DNA of 44,869 nucleotides from Orenia metallireducens. GTDB lineage: Bacteria > Bacillota > Halanaerobiia > Halobacteroidales > Halobacteroidaceae. The notes below the pieces were generated by a model. The model did no database searches, was not told the DNA's origin, and was given only the letters and a program-made list of their open reading frames with translations. This document shows positions 15,406 to 22,825 of the stretch, in pieces. The position numbers were made by a program, and so were the translations under genes. Within the stretch, counting starts at the first letter, position 1, and every line of letters begins with the position of its first letter. The DNA lies in assembly GCF_001693735.1 (NCBI RefSeq), contig NZ_LWDV01000003.1:1-44869 (forward strand), given 5' to 3'.

Positions 15406-16203
15406 ATGTCAGTAATTAGAGTACATAAGAGAGATAGATATGTTATAGTTGATAAAACAGGATTAGAGGATAGCAGATTATCATTTAAAGCCAAAGGTTT
15501 ACTTGCTTATCTATTAAGTAAGCCTGATAACTGGGAGGCTCAAATTGAGCATTTAAAGACCGTTAGCAAAGATGGTAGAGATTCGGTAAGAACTGGACTA
15601 AAAGAATTAGAGGATTATGGTTATTTATATAGAGCACCAGTTAAAGGGGAAGATGGTAAAATTAAATATTGGGAAAGAAATGTATATGAAACCCCAGAAT
15701 TAAATCCATATCACGAAGAAGAACCACAAACGGATAATCCGAAAGTGGATAAAAAACCAGAAACGGAAAATCCACATGTGGAAAATCCACAAGAGGAAAA
15801 TCCAACACTAATGAATAATGATTTAATAAATAATGATTTTAAAGAGGATGATGAAATAGGGGAAGAATATGAAAAAACATTTGGAAAAGCAATTGGAGAC
15901 AATAAACTTAAAATTATTAGAGCTTACCTCAAAAAGACCTCTATAGAAGTGATCAAGTATTCTTTTGTTATTGCTAGGAAAAATGGAGCAGAAACATTTA
16001 GATATGTTGTAGTGTTGCTGGAAGACTGGACAAGCAATAAGTTAGATACAGTTGAGAAAGTTAAGTTATACCTTAAAGGAGCTAAATCAGAGATTAAGGT
16101 TAATAGACCACCTTTATTTGATAGTAGCAAATATGAAGGTTCAGATGCCCCACCAGAAGATAATTATTTTGATAATATAAAAAAGATGTTAGGTAAATTA
16201 TAA
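15406..16203 (+). CDS. DnaD-like replication initiator (candidate plasmid-state Rep) with internal iterons
   Basis: 265 aa from ATG 15406 (AGGGAGG upstream); an in-frame extension to 15226 runs through the structured leader and is not protein-like. Residues 1-95 are a winged-helix domain of the replisome-organizer type (RLSFKAKGLLAYLLSKPDNW, DSVRTGLKELEDYGYL); residues ~155-225 resemble the DnaD C-terminal domain (YVVVLLEDW). Residues ~105-135 are low complexity, encoded by ~15-bp DNA repeats. The gene is apart from the lytic replication block and near parMRC, so it likely drives replication of the prophage plasmid. That division of labour is inference. Confidence 0.7.
   Translation: MSVIRVHKRDRYVIVDKTGLEDSRLSFKAKGLLAYLLSKPDNWEAQIEHLKTVSKDGRDSVRTGLKELEDYGYLYRAPVKGEDGKIKYWERNVYETPELNPYHEEEPQTDNPKVDKKPETENPHVENPQEENPTLMNNDLINNDFKEDDEIGEEYEKTFGKAIGDNKLKIIRAYLKKTSIEVIKYSFVIARKNGAETFRYVVVLLEDWTSNKLDTVEKVKLYLKGAKSEIKVNRPPLFDSSKYEGSDAPPEDNYFDNIKKMLGKL
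15732..15804. repeat. Iteron-like tandem repeats inside the DnaD-like gene
   Basis: GGAAAATCCA occurs at 15765, 15780 and 15795, exactly 15 bp apart; degenerate copies (GGATAATCCG, GGATAAAAAA) start at 15732 and 15747, also 15 bp apart. Phage replisome organizers often bind iterons embedded in their own gene, so this is a candidate origin. Confidence 0.65.
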
Positions 16204-16264
16204 GTTAATCTCTAGTTATTATTTCCAATCTTTTGGGGATAATACTCTCCCAGAGGTGATAACT

Positions 16265-16369
16265 ATGAGGATATTAGACAGGATAGCAGAAGAAAAAAGC
16301 TATAGCACAGTAGAAGTAATGTTATTTATTACTTTGATTGGCTTGGTAGCTCTATTGTTAGTGAAATGA
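16265..16369 (+). CDS. 34-residue small membrane protein
   Basis: ATG 16265 after AGAGGTG. Sixteen polar residues precede a single hydrophobic helix (VMLFITLIGLVALLLV) ending in Lys. It lies between the initiator gene and a terminator. Function unknown; short ORF with a decent RBS. Confidence 0.45.
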   Translation: MRILDRIAEEKSYSTVEVMLFITLIGLVALLLVK

Positions 16370-16396
16370 AAAAGACTCCCTTAATTGGGAGTCTTA
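16366..16396 (-). terminator. Terminator between convergent transcripts, strong on the minus strand
   Basis: AGACTCCC-TTAATT-GGGAGTCT perfect 8-bp stem. On the minus strand it is followed by TTTTTC, on the plus strand by TTAAAATT, so it mainly ends the minus-strand operon but may work both ways. Confidence 0.75.
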
Positions 16397-16480
16397 AAAT
16401 TAACTATTAGTATGAATCTCATATAGTTTTTCAACTATTCTTTCTTCTTTTCTTGAAATTGTAACCACTCCTTATATAAG

Positions 16481-17284
16481 TTATTTTTTATCTTCATAAG
16501 TCCAATCAATCTGTTTATTCAACACATCTTCAACTTTATTGACAGTTGTGTTAAATCTTTCGGCAATAGTATTAGTTATTTCATTCTCGTCAGGGATTTT
16601 AGAGATATCATTTTCAGCCACCTTTTTATATAACCGCTTCCAAGCACTCCACACCCTAACTTCTTGTTTAGTTAATTGGTTCGCCCAATCTTTATCTCTA
16701 AACTCATAGTTAAATTTCATCTTATTATACTGTCCTGTATCTACTGTATCTGCTTTTGACCAGTCACCTTCAGGAGCAAGCGTCGCCTTACCTAAAGTAT
16801 ACCCATTGTTAATATATTCTGGGTAGTCATAAAAGCCAATAATTAAAGCATTAAAATCATGTTCTTCTTTAACTTTTTGAGCAACAATTTTACTGATTGT
16901 TTCAAGCTCTTTGGAACCTACTGGTTCATTAACAACTACATCTACACTATATCTTTTAGCCGTACTAAAAGAATAATCCCCTATCCCATTAATACTATAA
17001 CTTATATCCTTGACTAATTCTTTTTCATCAGCTGTCACTTTTATTACATCGTTAGAAAAGAAAGAACCTATTCCAGCAAGTATAATTGATATTATAACAA
17101 TGAAACCAAAACAACCTAAGCACCCTTTTTTAGCATCTGCCACGTTTTTCTCATTAGGTTCTGTATTTTTAGTATTGTTAGAGTCATGTTCCTTATTGCT
17201 GATGTTTGTTATTTCTTCACCACATTCAGAACAAAATTTAGCTTCTTCAGATAGTTCTTTATTACATTTTGGACATTTACTCAT
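16481..17284 (-). CDS. Zinc-ribbon membrane protein with DUF4875-like domain
   Basis: 267 aa, ATG after AAAGGTGGAGAAAGG. Residues 1-25 are a double CxxC zinc ribbon (CPKC, CSEC); residues ~55-75 form one transmembrane helix; the remainder matches my memory of DUF4875 (VDVVVNEPVGSKEL, ALIIGFYDYPEYINNGYTLG, APEGDWSKADTVDTG). DUF4875 proteins are common in prophages and plasmids with unknown function. It lies at the 3' end of the minus-strand block that also encodes the SNIPE-like nuclease; a 128-nt gap separates it from the preceding gene. Confidence 0.65.
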   Translation of the reverse strand: MSKCPKCNKELSEEAKFCSECGEEITNISNKEHDSNNTKNTEPNEKNVADAKKGCLGCFGFIVIISIILAGIGSFFSNDVIKVTADEKELVKDISYSINGIGDYSFSTAKRYSVDVVVNEPVGSKELETISKIVAQKVKEEHDFNALIIGFYDYPEYINNGYTLGKATLAPEGDWSKADTVDTGQYNKMKFNYEFRDKDWANQLTKQEVRVWSAWKRLYKKVAENDISKIPDENEITNTIAERFNTTVNKVEDVLNKQIDWTYEDKK

Positions 17285-17412
17285 CCTTTCTCCACCTTTC
17301 TTGACTTAAATTTTTATGTAAATGATATCAAAACTTCTTTAATTTTAAGATGAAGGGATCTTAAGTTTATTATTTTATTCACATTATTACTCCTTAAATT
17401 TAATCTTCTTTC

Positions 17413-17721
17413 TTAATTATGTAAGTTTTCTTGATTACCAACTGTCACAATTCTATCTAATTCCTTCTCAAAGTCATCTCTACTCTTAACATTACTCAAA
17501 TCCAGCTTAATCCCGATATTTTTGCCTTCCTCAACACGTTTGATAAACTTAATCACATCTCTAATAGCTTCTGGTGATAGAGTGTCATTGTTTAGAGAGA
17601 TGTAACTGTTTGCTTTCTGTTCATCTGTTAGGCTGTTGTAAAATTCAAGAAGCTCTGGATCAGCTTGCAGTGCAGCTTTAATATTTGTATCTAGTTCTTG
17701 TAATCTTGGTCTTTTAACCAT
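17413..17721 (-). CDS. Uncharacterised small helical protein in the SNIPE-like operon
   Basis: 102 aa, ATG after AAGGAGTG. Mostly helical and acidic/polar with no membrane segment or catalytic motif. It starts 24 nt after the stop of the zinc-ribbon membrane gene, so the two are probably cotranscribed with the nuclease gene at 18217-19863. Function unknown. Confidence 0.5.
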   Translation of the reverse strand: MVKRPRLQELDTNIKAALQADPELLEFYNSLTDEQKANSYISLNNDTLSPEAIRDVIKFIKRVEEGKNIGIKLDLSNVKSRDDFEKELDRIVTVGNQENLHN

Positions 17722-17745
17722 TGGGTCACTCCTTATATTAAATCA

Positions 17746-18195
17746 TCAACTTCTAATATCAATTTTGTTTTTATCATCTTTATTTTTACTTGTATTGTTA
17801 ACTAACTCTTTTAATAATTTATTATTTATTTCAGCGTTTTTATTTAACAACACGACCTGTTCATGTAAACTAAAGAATAAGATTGAAGCCTCATAGCTTA
17901 TCCTAAGTATAATATTACCTAGAATTAAAATAACTAACTTTAGTCCCCATCCTTCTATGCTAATTCCTATAACAACTACAATAACCACAGAAATCCAATA
18001 TAAAATATCCATTAAAGCATGAGTTAAAAACTTTGTACTTTTAGCTATAGGCGGATTTGGGTCATGATTATACTCTTGTATATCTTCTAATGAATAAGGA
18101 TCTGATACCTCAGCATAGCAATAAGGACATTCTTTCTTTTCTAAAAATACTTCGGTTAATCTTATAGGTTTTTTACAACTAGGGCATTTTTTCAT
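17746..18195 (-). CDS. Zinc-ribbon, two-TM membrane protein in the SNIPE-like operon
   Basis: 149 aa, ATG after AAAGGAGTG. Residues 1-28 hold two CxxC pairs (CPSCKK, CPYCYA), a zinc ribbon; residues ~62-105 form two hydrophobic segments; the C-terminal 40 residues are polar and helical. It begins 21 nt downstream of the nuclease gene stop, indicating one operon. Could be an accessory or regulatory partner of the membrane nuclease; no direct evidence. Confidence 0.55.
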   Translation of the reverse strand: MKKCPSCKKPIRLTEVFLEKKECPYCYAEVSDPYSLEDIQEYNHDPNPPIAKSTKFLTHALMDILYWISVVIVVVIGISIEGWGLKLVILILGNIILRISYEASILFFSLHEQVVLLNKNAEINNKLLKELVNNTSKNKDDKNKIDIRS

Positions 18196-18216
18196 TTAAT
18201 CACTCCTTTAGTTTTA

Positions 18217-19863
18217 TTACAAAGCAGCTGGAAATTTTTCTTTTATTTTTTGTTCCAATTCTTTTTTATTCTTTCTTTCATTTCTTATAGCTATTGATTC
18301 TCGATATTCTTGAGCTTCTGGAATTTTTACAAACTCTATTTCTGGATTGATTTTACTAACGATGTCTTCTATCTTCTCTAATGAAACATTGAAAAATTCT
18401 TTTCTAGAGTTAACTAAATTTACTTGATAAGCTTCAAGTTTTTTATGTAATTTTCTTTCCAGTTCTGGAGCATTTTCCGAATATATCATGGCATGAACAT
18501 CAAATTTGAATGGTACAGAAGCATCTCCTAGTTCACGTACACGGTCAAGCGGTTCTAAACGTCTAGTCATACCAATTTTATAAATATTCTCACCGAAAGA
18601 ACCTATATTTGATATTATATAAACATAACCCGATTTTGTAATTTGAGCGCGGGATATAGCTCTTTGTCCTTTGTCTTGAGCATCTTTTAATTGCTTTTCT
18701 AATAAAGTTATTTGTTCTGTTAATTTATTTAATTTTTCACCTTGGGCTTTTGTTATTTCTTTTCTTGCTTTTTCTAGTGCTTTTTTATATCTTTTTTCTT
18801 CCTTTTCAGCTTCTTTTTTAGCTTTTTCTATTTCTTTTTCAACTCTTTTTTGTTCGCGGATTTCTTCTTTTATACGTTTTTTCTCTTCTTTTTCTTGATA
18901 TAATTTTTCTTGACGTTCATAAACTAAATATAGTTCTTGAAGTTTTAGGTTTAAGTAATCATGGGAAATAGAAACTCTAATGGGTTCTCCTAATTTATTT
19001 ATTGCTTGGTGAGCTTTTTTAATTCTCTGTTCCATTTTCTGAACATTATTCCACTTAACTTTAGCAATAGAGGCGTCACATTCATTATTAAAAGCACGTA
19101 ATATCAATTTAATATTTCTATTAATCATTTTCTTACCTTCGCGTTTACTTCCAGCGACCTCCCATTGAGTATAGCAAATAGCTGCATTTTTATTTTTAAT
19201 TAATTGTTTTTGCTGAGATCTTATAGATTTGATTTTAGTTTTATATTTTTCTGACGTATCAAAATCAAAATGTGGTTTATACATACCGAATGAAATTAAT
19301 TCTAAGTCTTCTTCCAAAATACTTATTTCTTTTAACAATTGTTCATATATATGCCTTTTATTAGAATATTGATTTTTTAAATCAGATTCTTTTCTTTGGT
19401 ACTCAGATTCCATTTTTTCATAACTTTGTTTTTTGTTTTGCAGTTCTTTTTCTAATTTTTTAGCCTCTTTTTCTATATCAATAACATCTTTGAATTTATT
19501 ATATAGTTTTTTGTGCTTTATTGATTTTTGAATAAAGAGAAAAACAAATAAAATCAATAATATAGTGCTTATGATCAAAAATGATAAATATGTATTATTT
19601 TGAATACCTGGAGTTAGGGTGTTTTTTTGTACTACTTCCTTTTGTGTTGTTTTAACAGTATTTTTAATAGGAGTTGGGGTTATTATAGCTATTAAAACAA
19701 AAGAAGCTATTAATATAATTCCATAGGTTTTAATTACATTTTTTCTAGTTTTATTTTCTTCTTTTCCCCATTTTATGACCCATCTGGGCTTAATAAGACC
19801 TATTGGAATGGCTATGATAGAAAGTAAGAATATAACAACGAATATATTACTTAATAATTCCAA
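18217..19863 (-). CDS. SNIPE-like membrane-anchored DUF4041 / GIY-YIG (MUG113) anti-phage nuclease
   Basis: 548 aa, TTG start after AAGGAGGG. Three hydrophobic segments (about 6-24, 47-63, 92-112) anchor the N-terminus. A coiled coil follows (128-185), then a DUF4041 region (~187-292, with YKPHFDFDTSEKYK and AICYTQWEV), a second charged coiled coil (~315-405) and a C-terminal GIY-YIG domain of the T5orf172/MUG113 type: GYVYI 412-416, YKIG 428-431, Arg441/Arg443, Glu467/Glu469, His473 and NSRKEFF 485-491. This order equals that of SNIPE, an E. coli membrane nuclease that cuts phage DNA during injection. Here it would defend the lysogen. Its minus orientation beside the repressor suggests lysogenic expression. 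Confidence 0.75.
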   Translation of the reverse strand: MELLSNIFVVIFLLSIIAIPIGLIKPRWVIKWGKEENKTRKNVIKTYGIILIASFVLIAIITPTPIKNTVKTTQKEVVQKNTLTPGIQNNTYLSFLIISTILLILFVFLFIQKSIKHKKLYNKFKDVIDIEKEAKKLEKELQNKKQSYEKMESEYQRKESDLKNQYSNKRHIYEQLLKEISILEEDLELISFGMYKPHFDFDTSEKYKTKIKSIRSQQKQLIKNKNAAICYTQWEVAGSKREGKKMINRNIKLILRAFNNECDASIAKVKWNNVQKMEQRIKKAHQAINKLGEPIRVSISHDYLNLKLQELYLVYERQEKLYQEKEEKKRIKEEIREQKRVEKEIEKAKKEAEKEEKRYKKALEKARKEITKAQGEKLNKLTEQITLLEKQLKDAQDKGQRAISRAQITKSGYVYIISNIGSFGENIYKIGMTRRLEPLDRVRELGDASVPFKFDVHAMIYSENAPELERKLHKKLEAYQVNLVNSRKEFFNVSLEKIEDIVSKINPEIEFVKIPEAQEYRESIAIRNERKNKKELEQKIKEKFPAAL

Positions 19864-19963
19864 TATTAACCCTCCTTAATTATGTAAGTTATATCATTGA
19901 TATATTTCGACAATTACCGACAATGTGTAAATATAGAAAATATATCTTATCTATGTTAAAAAT

Positions 19964-19988
19964 AAAGAAGGACAACTTGTCCTCTTTA
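19964..19988 (-). terminator. Minus-strand terminator after the coiled-coil gene
   Basis: AAAG.AGGACAA/TTGTCCT.CTTT stem-loop just downstream of the 19993-20268 gene, with a T-rich tail on the minus strand. It separates that gene from the nuclease operon, which therefore probably has its own promoter in 19864-19960, where CGACAAT occurs twice. Confidence 0.65.
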
Positions 19989-19992
19989 TTGA

Positions 19993-20268
19993 CTATTTAA
20001 TCAGTTTTAACTTTGCTATATCATAAAGGTTCTCTTTGGTAACTGCTTCAATAGCACCTATCTTCTCAACTACAGTATCAAGTTTATTATTAGTTTCAGT
20101 CTTAAACTCTTTTAAATCGACAGTTTGTTCTACTACTGAATCAAGTTTATTTTCTATATTAGCTTGATTATCTTTAAGCTCTCCTTGCCCAGCTTCCAAC
20201 TTATCTAACCTTTGATTAACACTTTGTAATTCTTTTAATATTTGCTGTAAGACTTCTTGATTTTCCAT
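19993..20268 (-). CDS. Small coiled-coil protein
   Basis: 91 aa, ATG after AAGGAGG. Almost entirely coiled coil with repeats of the form NQxLDKLE, ENKLDSVVEQ and NNKLDTVVEK. Similar small coiled-coil proteins of unknown function are common next to repressors in Firmicute prophages. It lies between the repressor gene and the nuclease operon and has its own terminator. Confidence 0.55.
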   Translation of the reverse strand: MENQEVLQQILKELQSVNQRLDKLEAGQGELKDNQANIENKLDSVVEQTVDLKEFKTETNNKLDTVVEKIGAIEAVTKENLYDIAKLKLIK

Positions 20269-20361
20269 AAATGCACCTCCTTATGGATGTATTATAGATT
20301 ATTTTTATTTATTAACTACTATAATTATATACTAGGACAAAAATAAAAGACCTTCTATTAT

Positions 20362-20991
20362 CTATTCAAATTTAAATTTAACTTCAACAACTTTACCTAT
20401 TATTCTAACATTTCCTTCACATAATTGTATTGGTTTATATCTAGGGTTTTCCGGTTGCAATATTATTTTGTTATCAGTTTTATAAATCCTCTTTAAGGTT
20501 GCCTCATCATTAACCATTACAACTGCTATTTCTCCATTTTCTATATCCTCTTGCTGTCTAACTAATACTAAGTCTCCTTCATAAATCCTTGCCCCGACCA
20601 TGGAATCACCTTGAGCTTTTAGGTAGAAATATGTGCCGCCATTGATAGAATTTTTGTCAACTAGCTCATATCCTATAATATTTTCCTCGGCTAATAAAGG
20701 TATCCCACAAGACACGCAACCTACAATTGGTATCTTAACCATATCATCAGGATTGATTATCTGTGCATTTTCGGGCAATTTATCTCTAAAATTGACTCTT
20801 CCTAGGAGGTAATCTGTATTAACATTATAATAATTAGCTGCTTTTTCTATAAACTCCGAATCTGGCTTTCTTTTATTATTCTCATATCTAGATAAAGTAT
20901 TTTTATTAACATCTAAATTTTCTGCGGCTTCTCTTATATTTAATCCTTTTTGGTTTCTTAATTCCCTCAATCTGTCTCCTAATGTATTCAT
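20362..20991 (-). CDS. CI-type repressor: HTH_XRE plus S24 autoprotease
   Basis: 209 aa, ATG after AAAGGAGG. Residues 7-62 are an XRE helix-turn-helix (NIREAAENLDVNKNTLSRYE). Residues ~88-205 are a LexA/CI S24 peptidase domain with Cys95-Gly96 as the expected self-cleavage bond, Ser130 (QGDSM) as nucleophile and Lys167 (ATLKRIY) as general base, so SOS-triggered inactivation is expected. It is divergent from the Cro-like gene across a 149-bp operator region. It is the likely lysogeny repressor of this element. Confidence 0.9.
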   Translation of the reverse strand: MNTLGDRLRELRNQKGLNIREAAENLDVNKNTLSRYENNKRKPDSEFIEKAANYYNVNTDYLLGRVNFRDKLPENAQIINPDDMVKIPIVGCVSCGIPLLAEENIIGYELVDKNSINGGTYFYLKAQGDSMVGARIYEGDLVLVRQQEDIENGEIAVVMVNDEATLKRIYKTDNKIILQPENPRYKPIQLCEGNVRIIGKVVEVKFKFE

Positions 20992-21000
20992 TGAAAACCT

Positions 21001-21060
21001 CCTTTCCTTATTTATTATACCAAACGTGATACATTTTTGTAACTAAAACAGATAAAAAAA
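21001..21060 (-). promoter_or_regulatory. Repressor-gene promoter and operator half
   Basis: On the minus strand, TTACAA is followed after 17 nt by TATAAT (plus-strand 21015-21020). The word ATCACGTTTGG lies inside the spacer and matches ATACGTTTG in the opposite early promoter, so the same protein can read both. Confidence 0.65.
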
Positions 21061-21075
21061 TCAAAAAATATACAA

Positions 21076-21110
21076 ATACGTTTGACATGTCCTCTATTTG
21101 GTGTTATAAT
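21076..21110 (+). promoter_or_regulatory. Early (PR-like) promoter with operator
   Basis: Perfect consensus: TTGACA (21082-21087), 17-nt spacer, TATAAT (21105-21110). The -35 is overlapped by ATACGTTTGACA, the partner of the operator word in the repressor promoter. It drives the Cro-like gene and early region. Confidence 0.9.
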
Positions 21111-21140
21111 TTGATTAACGACTAAGGGGGTGTAACACAA

Positions 21141-21377
21141 ATGAAATACAACACTATTATTTTAAGAGGATTTATGTCAGAAAACGAAATCACTAATCAA
21201 GATATGGCAAAAATAATAAATGTTCATCCTAGAACTTTTAGGGAAAAATTGTCTAATCAATATAAAAGGGAATTTACTCTGTCCGAAGCTAAACGCATTG
21301 CAGAATTTATCGGTTTAACTATAGAAGAGGTATTTTTTTATTCTTCTGTTCCCAAAAAAGATACAAAAATAAATTGA
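21141..21377 (+). CDS. Cro-like HTH_XRE regulator
   Basis: 78 aa, ATG after AAGGGGGTG, first gene from the PR-like promoter and divergent from the CI-type repressor. Residues 14-63 form an HTH (TNQDMAKIINVHPRTFREKL, then a helix SEAKRIAEFIGLTIEEVF). Position and size match Cro/antirepressor-type switches. The exact operator preference is not known. Confidence 0.7.
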   Translation: MKYNTIILRGFMSENEITNQDMAKIINVHPRTFREKLSNQYKREFTLSEAKRIAEFIGLTIEEVFFYSSVPKKDTKIN

Positions 21378-21498
21378 ATAATTATTTATAACCCAAATAA
21401 TATACAACTAACTTTAATACTATTATAACCTTAGTTAGTGTAAACACTCAATATCAAAAGTTTACCATTTGTAGAATTTTAGAGAGGGGGTGACAAAA

Positions 21499-22068
21499 AT
21501 GCAATTGGCTATTGAATTAAAGAATATTAGAAATGAATTAGGATTAAGCCAAGAGGAATTTGGACAGATATTTAGCTATAGTAAAAGCACTATTTCTAAT
21601 ATTGAAGCAGGTAAAAAAGATGTTCCTGAATTTATGGTTCAAAAAGCAGTTAATGAATTTAAACTTATGGGGTTGGCTTTAGAGAAATGTAAAGAGTGTG
21701 AATGTAATCATTTTATACCTGAGAGAGTTGATATCGATAGCACACCTAGTGAGGTACTAGATGTAATCATAGAAGAGTGCCAAGAAGCTATCAAGGCAGC
21801 TACTCAAGCTAAAAAGGAGCTTAAACTTCATAATAAAAAGAGCAGGGACTGGCTTAATGAGAATGAGTTTAAAAAATTAGTTAATTATACTGAGCAAATA
21901 TATGACCCAGTAACAGGGATTTTTAAATGGCTAGAGTTATTCCAAAGAAATTATAAAGGGTCAGTAGAAGAGATAAGGTCTCGAAATACCACTAAATTAT
22001 ATGATAATGGAGCTAAAATACAAAAAGACACCAGCTCCCCAGCAAGTGTCTTAGTTAAGTCGTATTAA
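21499..22068 (+). CDS. HTH_XRE early regulator
   Basis: 189 aa. ATG 21499 is preferred over the GTG at 21490, which overlaps the AGAGGGGG ribosome binding site. Residues 3-55 are a classic XRE HTH (LGLSQEEFGQIFSYSKSTIS). The rest is a helical domain with a CKECECNH cluster (~residue 65) that may bind metal. It follows the Cro-like gene after 121 nt containing an ACTAACT/AGTTAGT inverted repeat. Probably a second early regulator. Confidence 0.65.
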   Translation: MQLAIELKNIRNELGLSQEEFGQIFSYSKSTISNIEAGKKDVPEFMVQKAVNEFKLMGLALEKCKECECNHFIPERVDIDSTPSEVLDVIIEECQEAIKAATQAKKELKLHNKKSRDWLNENEFKKLVNYTEQIYDPVTGIFKWLELFQRNYKGSVEEIRSRNTTKLYDNGAKIQKDTSSPASVLVKSY

Positions 22069-22102
22069 ATTTAAGCTCACCACCTGAAAGGAGGTGATTA
22101 CA

Positions 22103-22291
22103 ATTAAGAAGATTATAGCAGCAACTATAATCTCGGCTTCACTATTTTTTACTATCTCTTTAATTATATCAGATAGTGGAGCAAATAGCAAGGTAATTCA
22201 ACCAGCTTGGGATGTTTCAGAGTTGATTGATGTACCTATCAATGATGTTACTAATGTCGATGGAGTTAACTATACTATCAAAAATAATTAA
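22103..22291 (+). CDS. Small secreted or membrane protein, probably starting at ATT
   Basis: 62 aa. AAAGGAGG (22087-22094) lies 8 nt before ATT 22103, and reading from there gives a signal-peptide start (M)KKIIAATIISASLFF. The in-frame GTG at 22094 overlaps the Shine-Dalgarno itself and cannot use it. CACCT (22081-22085) can pair with AGGTG (22092-22096), which would hide the RBS. The product has one hydrophobic helix and a short polar tail; function unknown. Confidence 0.5.
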   Translation: MKKIIAATIISASLFFTISLIISDSGANSKVIQPAWDVSELIDVPINDVTNVDGVNYTIKNN

Positions 22292-22305
22292 GGAGGGTCA
22301 AGATT

Positions 22306-22692
22306 ATGTGTAGATACATTGAGAAGAATTACTTTAATTGCAGATTTGAACACGTTGGCAGTGGAAATATTGCTGATACTCATGTTCAAGAAATAGCTGA
22401 GTTATTTGAAATAGAGGGAGAAATTAATTATATCGAGAGGGTTAACGATAGTGCAGGAGTTATATTGTTAATCAAAACTGGGATGGAGGAACCAAAGAGG
22501 ATTCCAATCCGAAGAATATCAGCTGAATATTATCATTTAAATGAATTAAGAAGTCATGTTTTAGAAGATGAGGACAAGCTAGATGAGATATTAGATGCAG
22601 CTTATAGAGCTCAAGAAGCGAAGCGAAGTGGAAGAATGACCGAAGGTAAAGCTATTAGTTGCTATTTATCATCACTAAAGAAGGCGATATAA
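22306..22692 (+). CDS. Uncharacterised early protein
   Basis: 128 aa, ATG after AAGGAGGGT. The N-terminal ~80 residues look like a small alpha/beta domain; the C-terminal 45 residues are helical with a motif AAYRAQEAKRSGRMTEGKA. Not recognised. It lies in the early operon, immediately followed by a 43-aa ORF. Confidence 0.45.
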   Translation: MCRYIEKNYFNCRFEHVGSGNIADTHVQEIAELFEIEGEINYIERVNDSAGVILLIKTGMEEPKRIPIRRISAEYYHLNELRSHVLEDEDKLDEILDAAYRAQEAKRSGRMTEGKAISCYLSSLKKAI

Positions 22693-22824
22693 ATGGAAGT
22701 TATCTTAATTGAAGATTATGGTCAGATAATTGTAACTATGAGTAAGACAGTATTGGTGGAGCAGAAAGAGGACAGGGCTAGGGTAAAACCTAGTTCCTCC
22801 ACTCCAAGAAAGGTGGCGATGTAG
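22693..22824 (+). CDS. 43-residue ORF before the annealase gene
   Basis: ATG directly abuts the stop of the previous gene, suggesting coupled translation. The first 24 residues are beta-like (VILIEDYGQIIVTMSKTVLV), the rest basic. Unknown function; supported mainly by tight packing. Confidence 0.35.
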   Translation: MEVILIEDYGQIIVTMSKTVLVEQKEDRARVKPSSSTPRKVAM

Positions 22825-22825
22825 G

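Noticed and set aside
16400-16459. 19-codon minus-strand frame starting at ATT after AAGGAG
   Set aside because: Too short to support as a gene, although the spacing resembles the ATT start at 22103; mentioned only as a parallel there.
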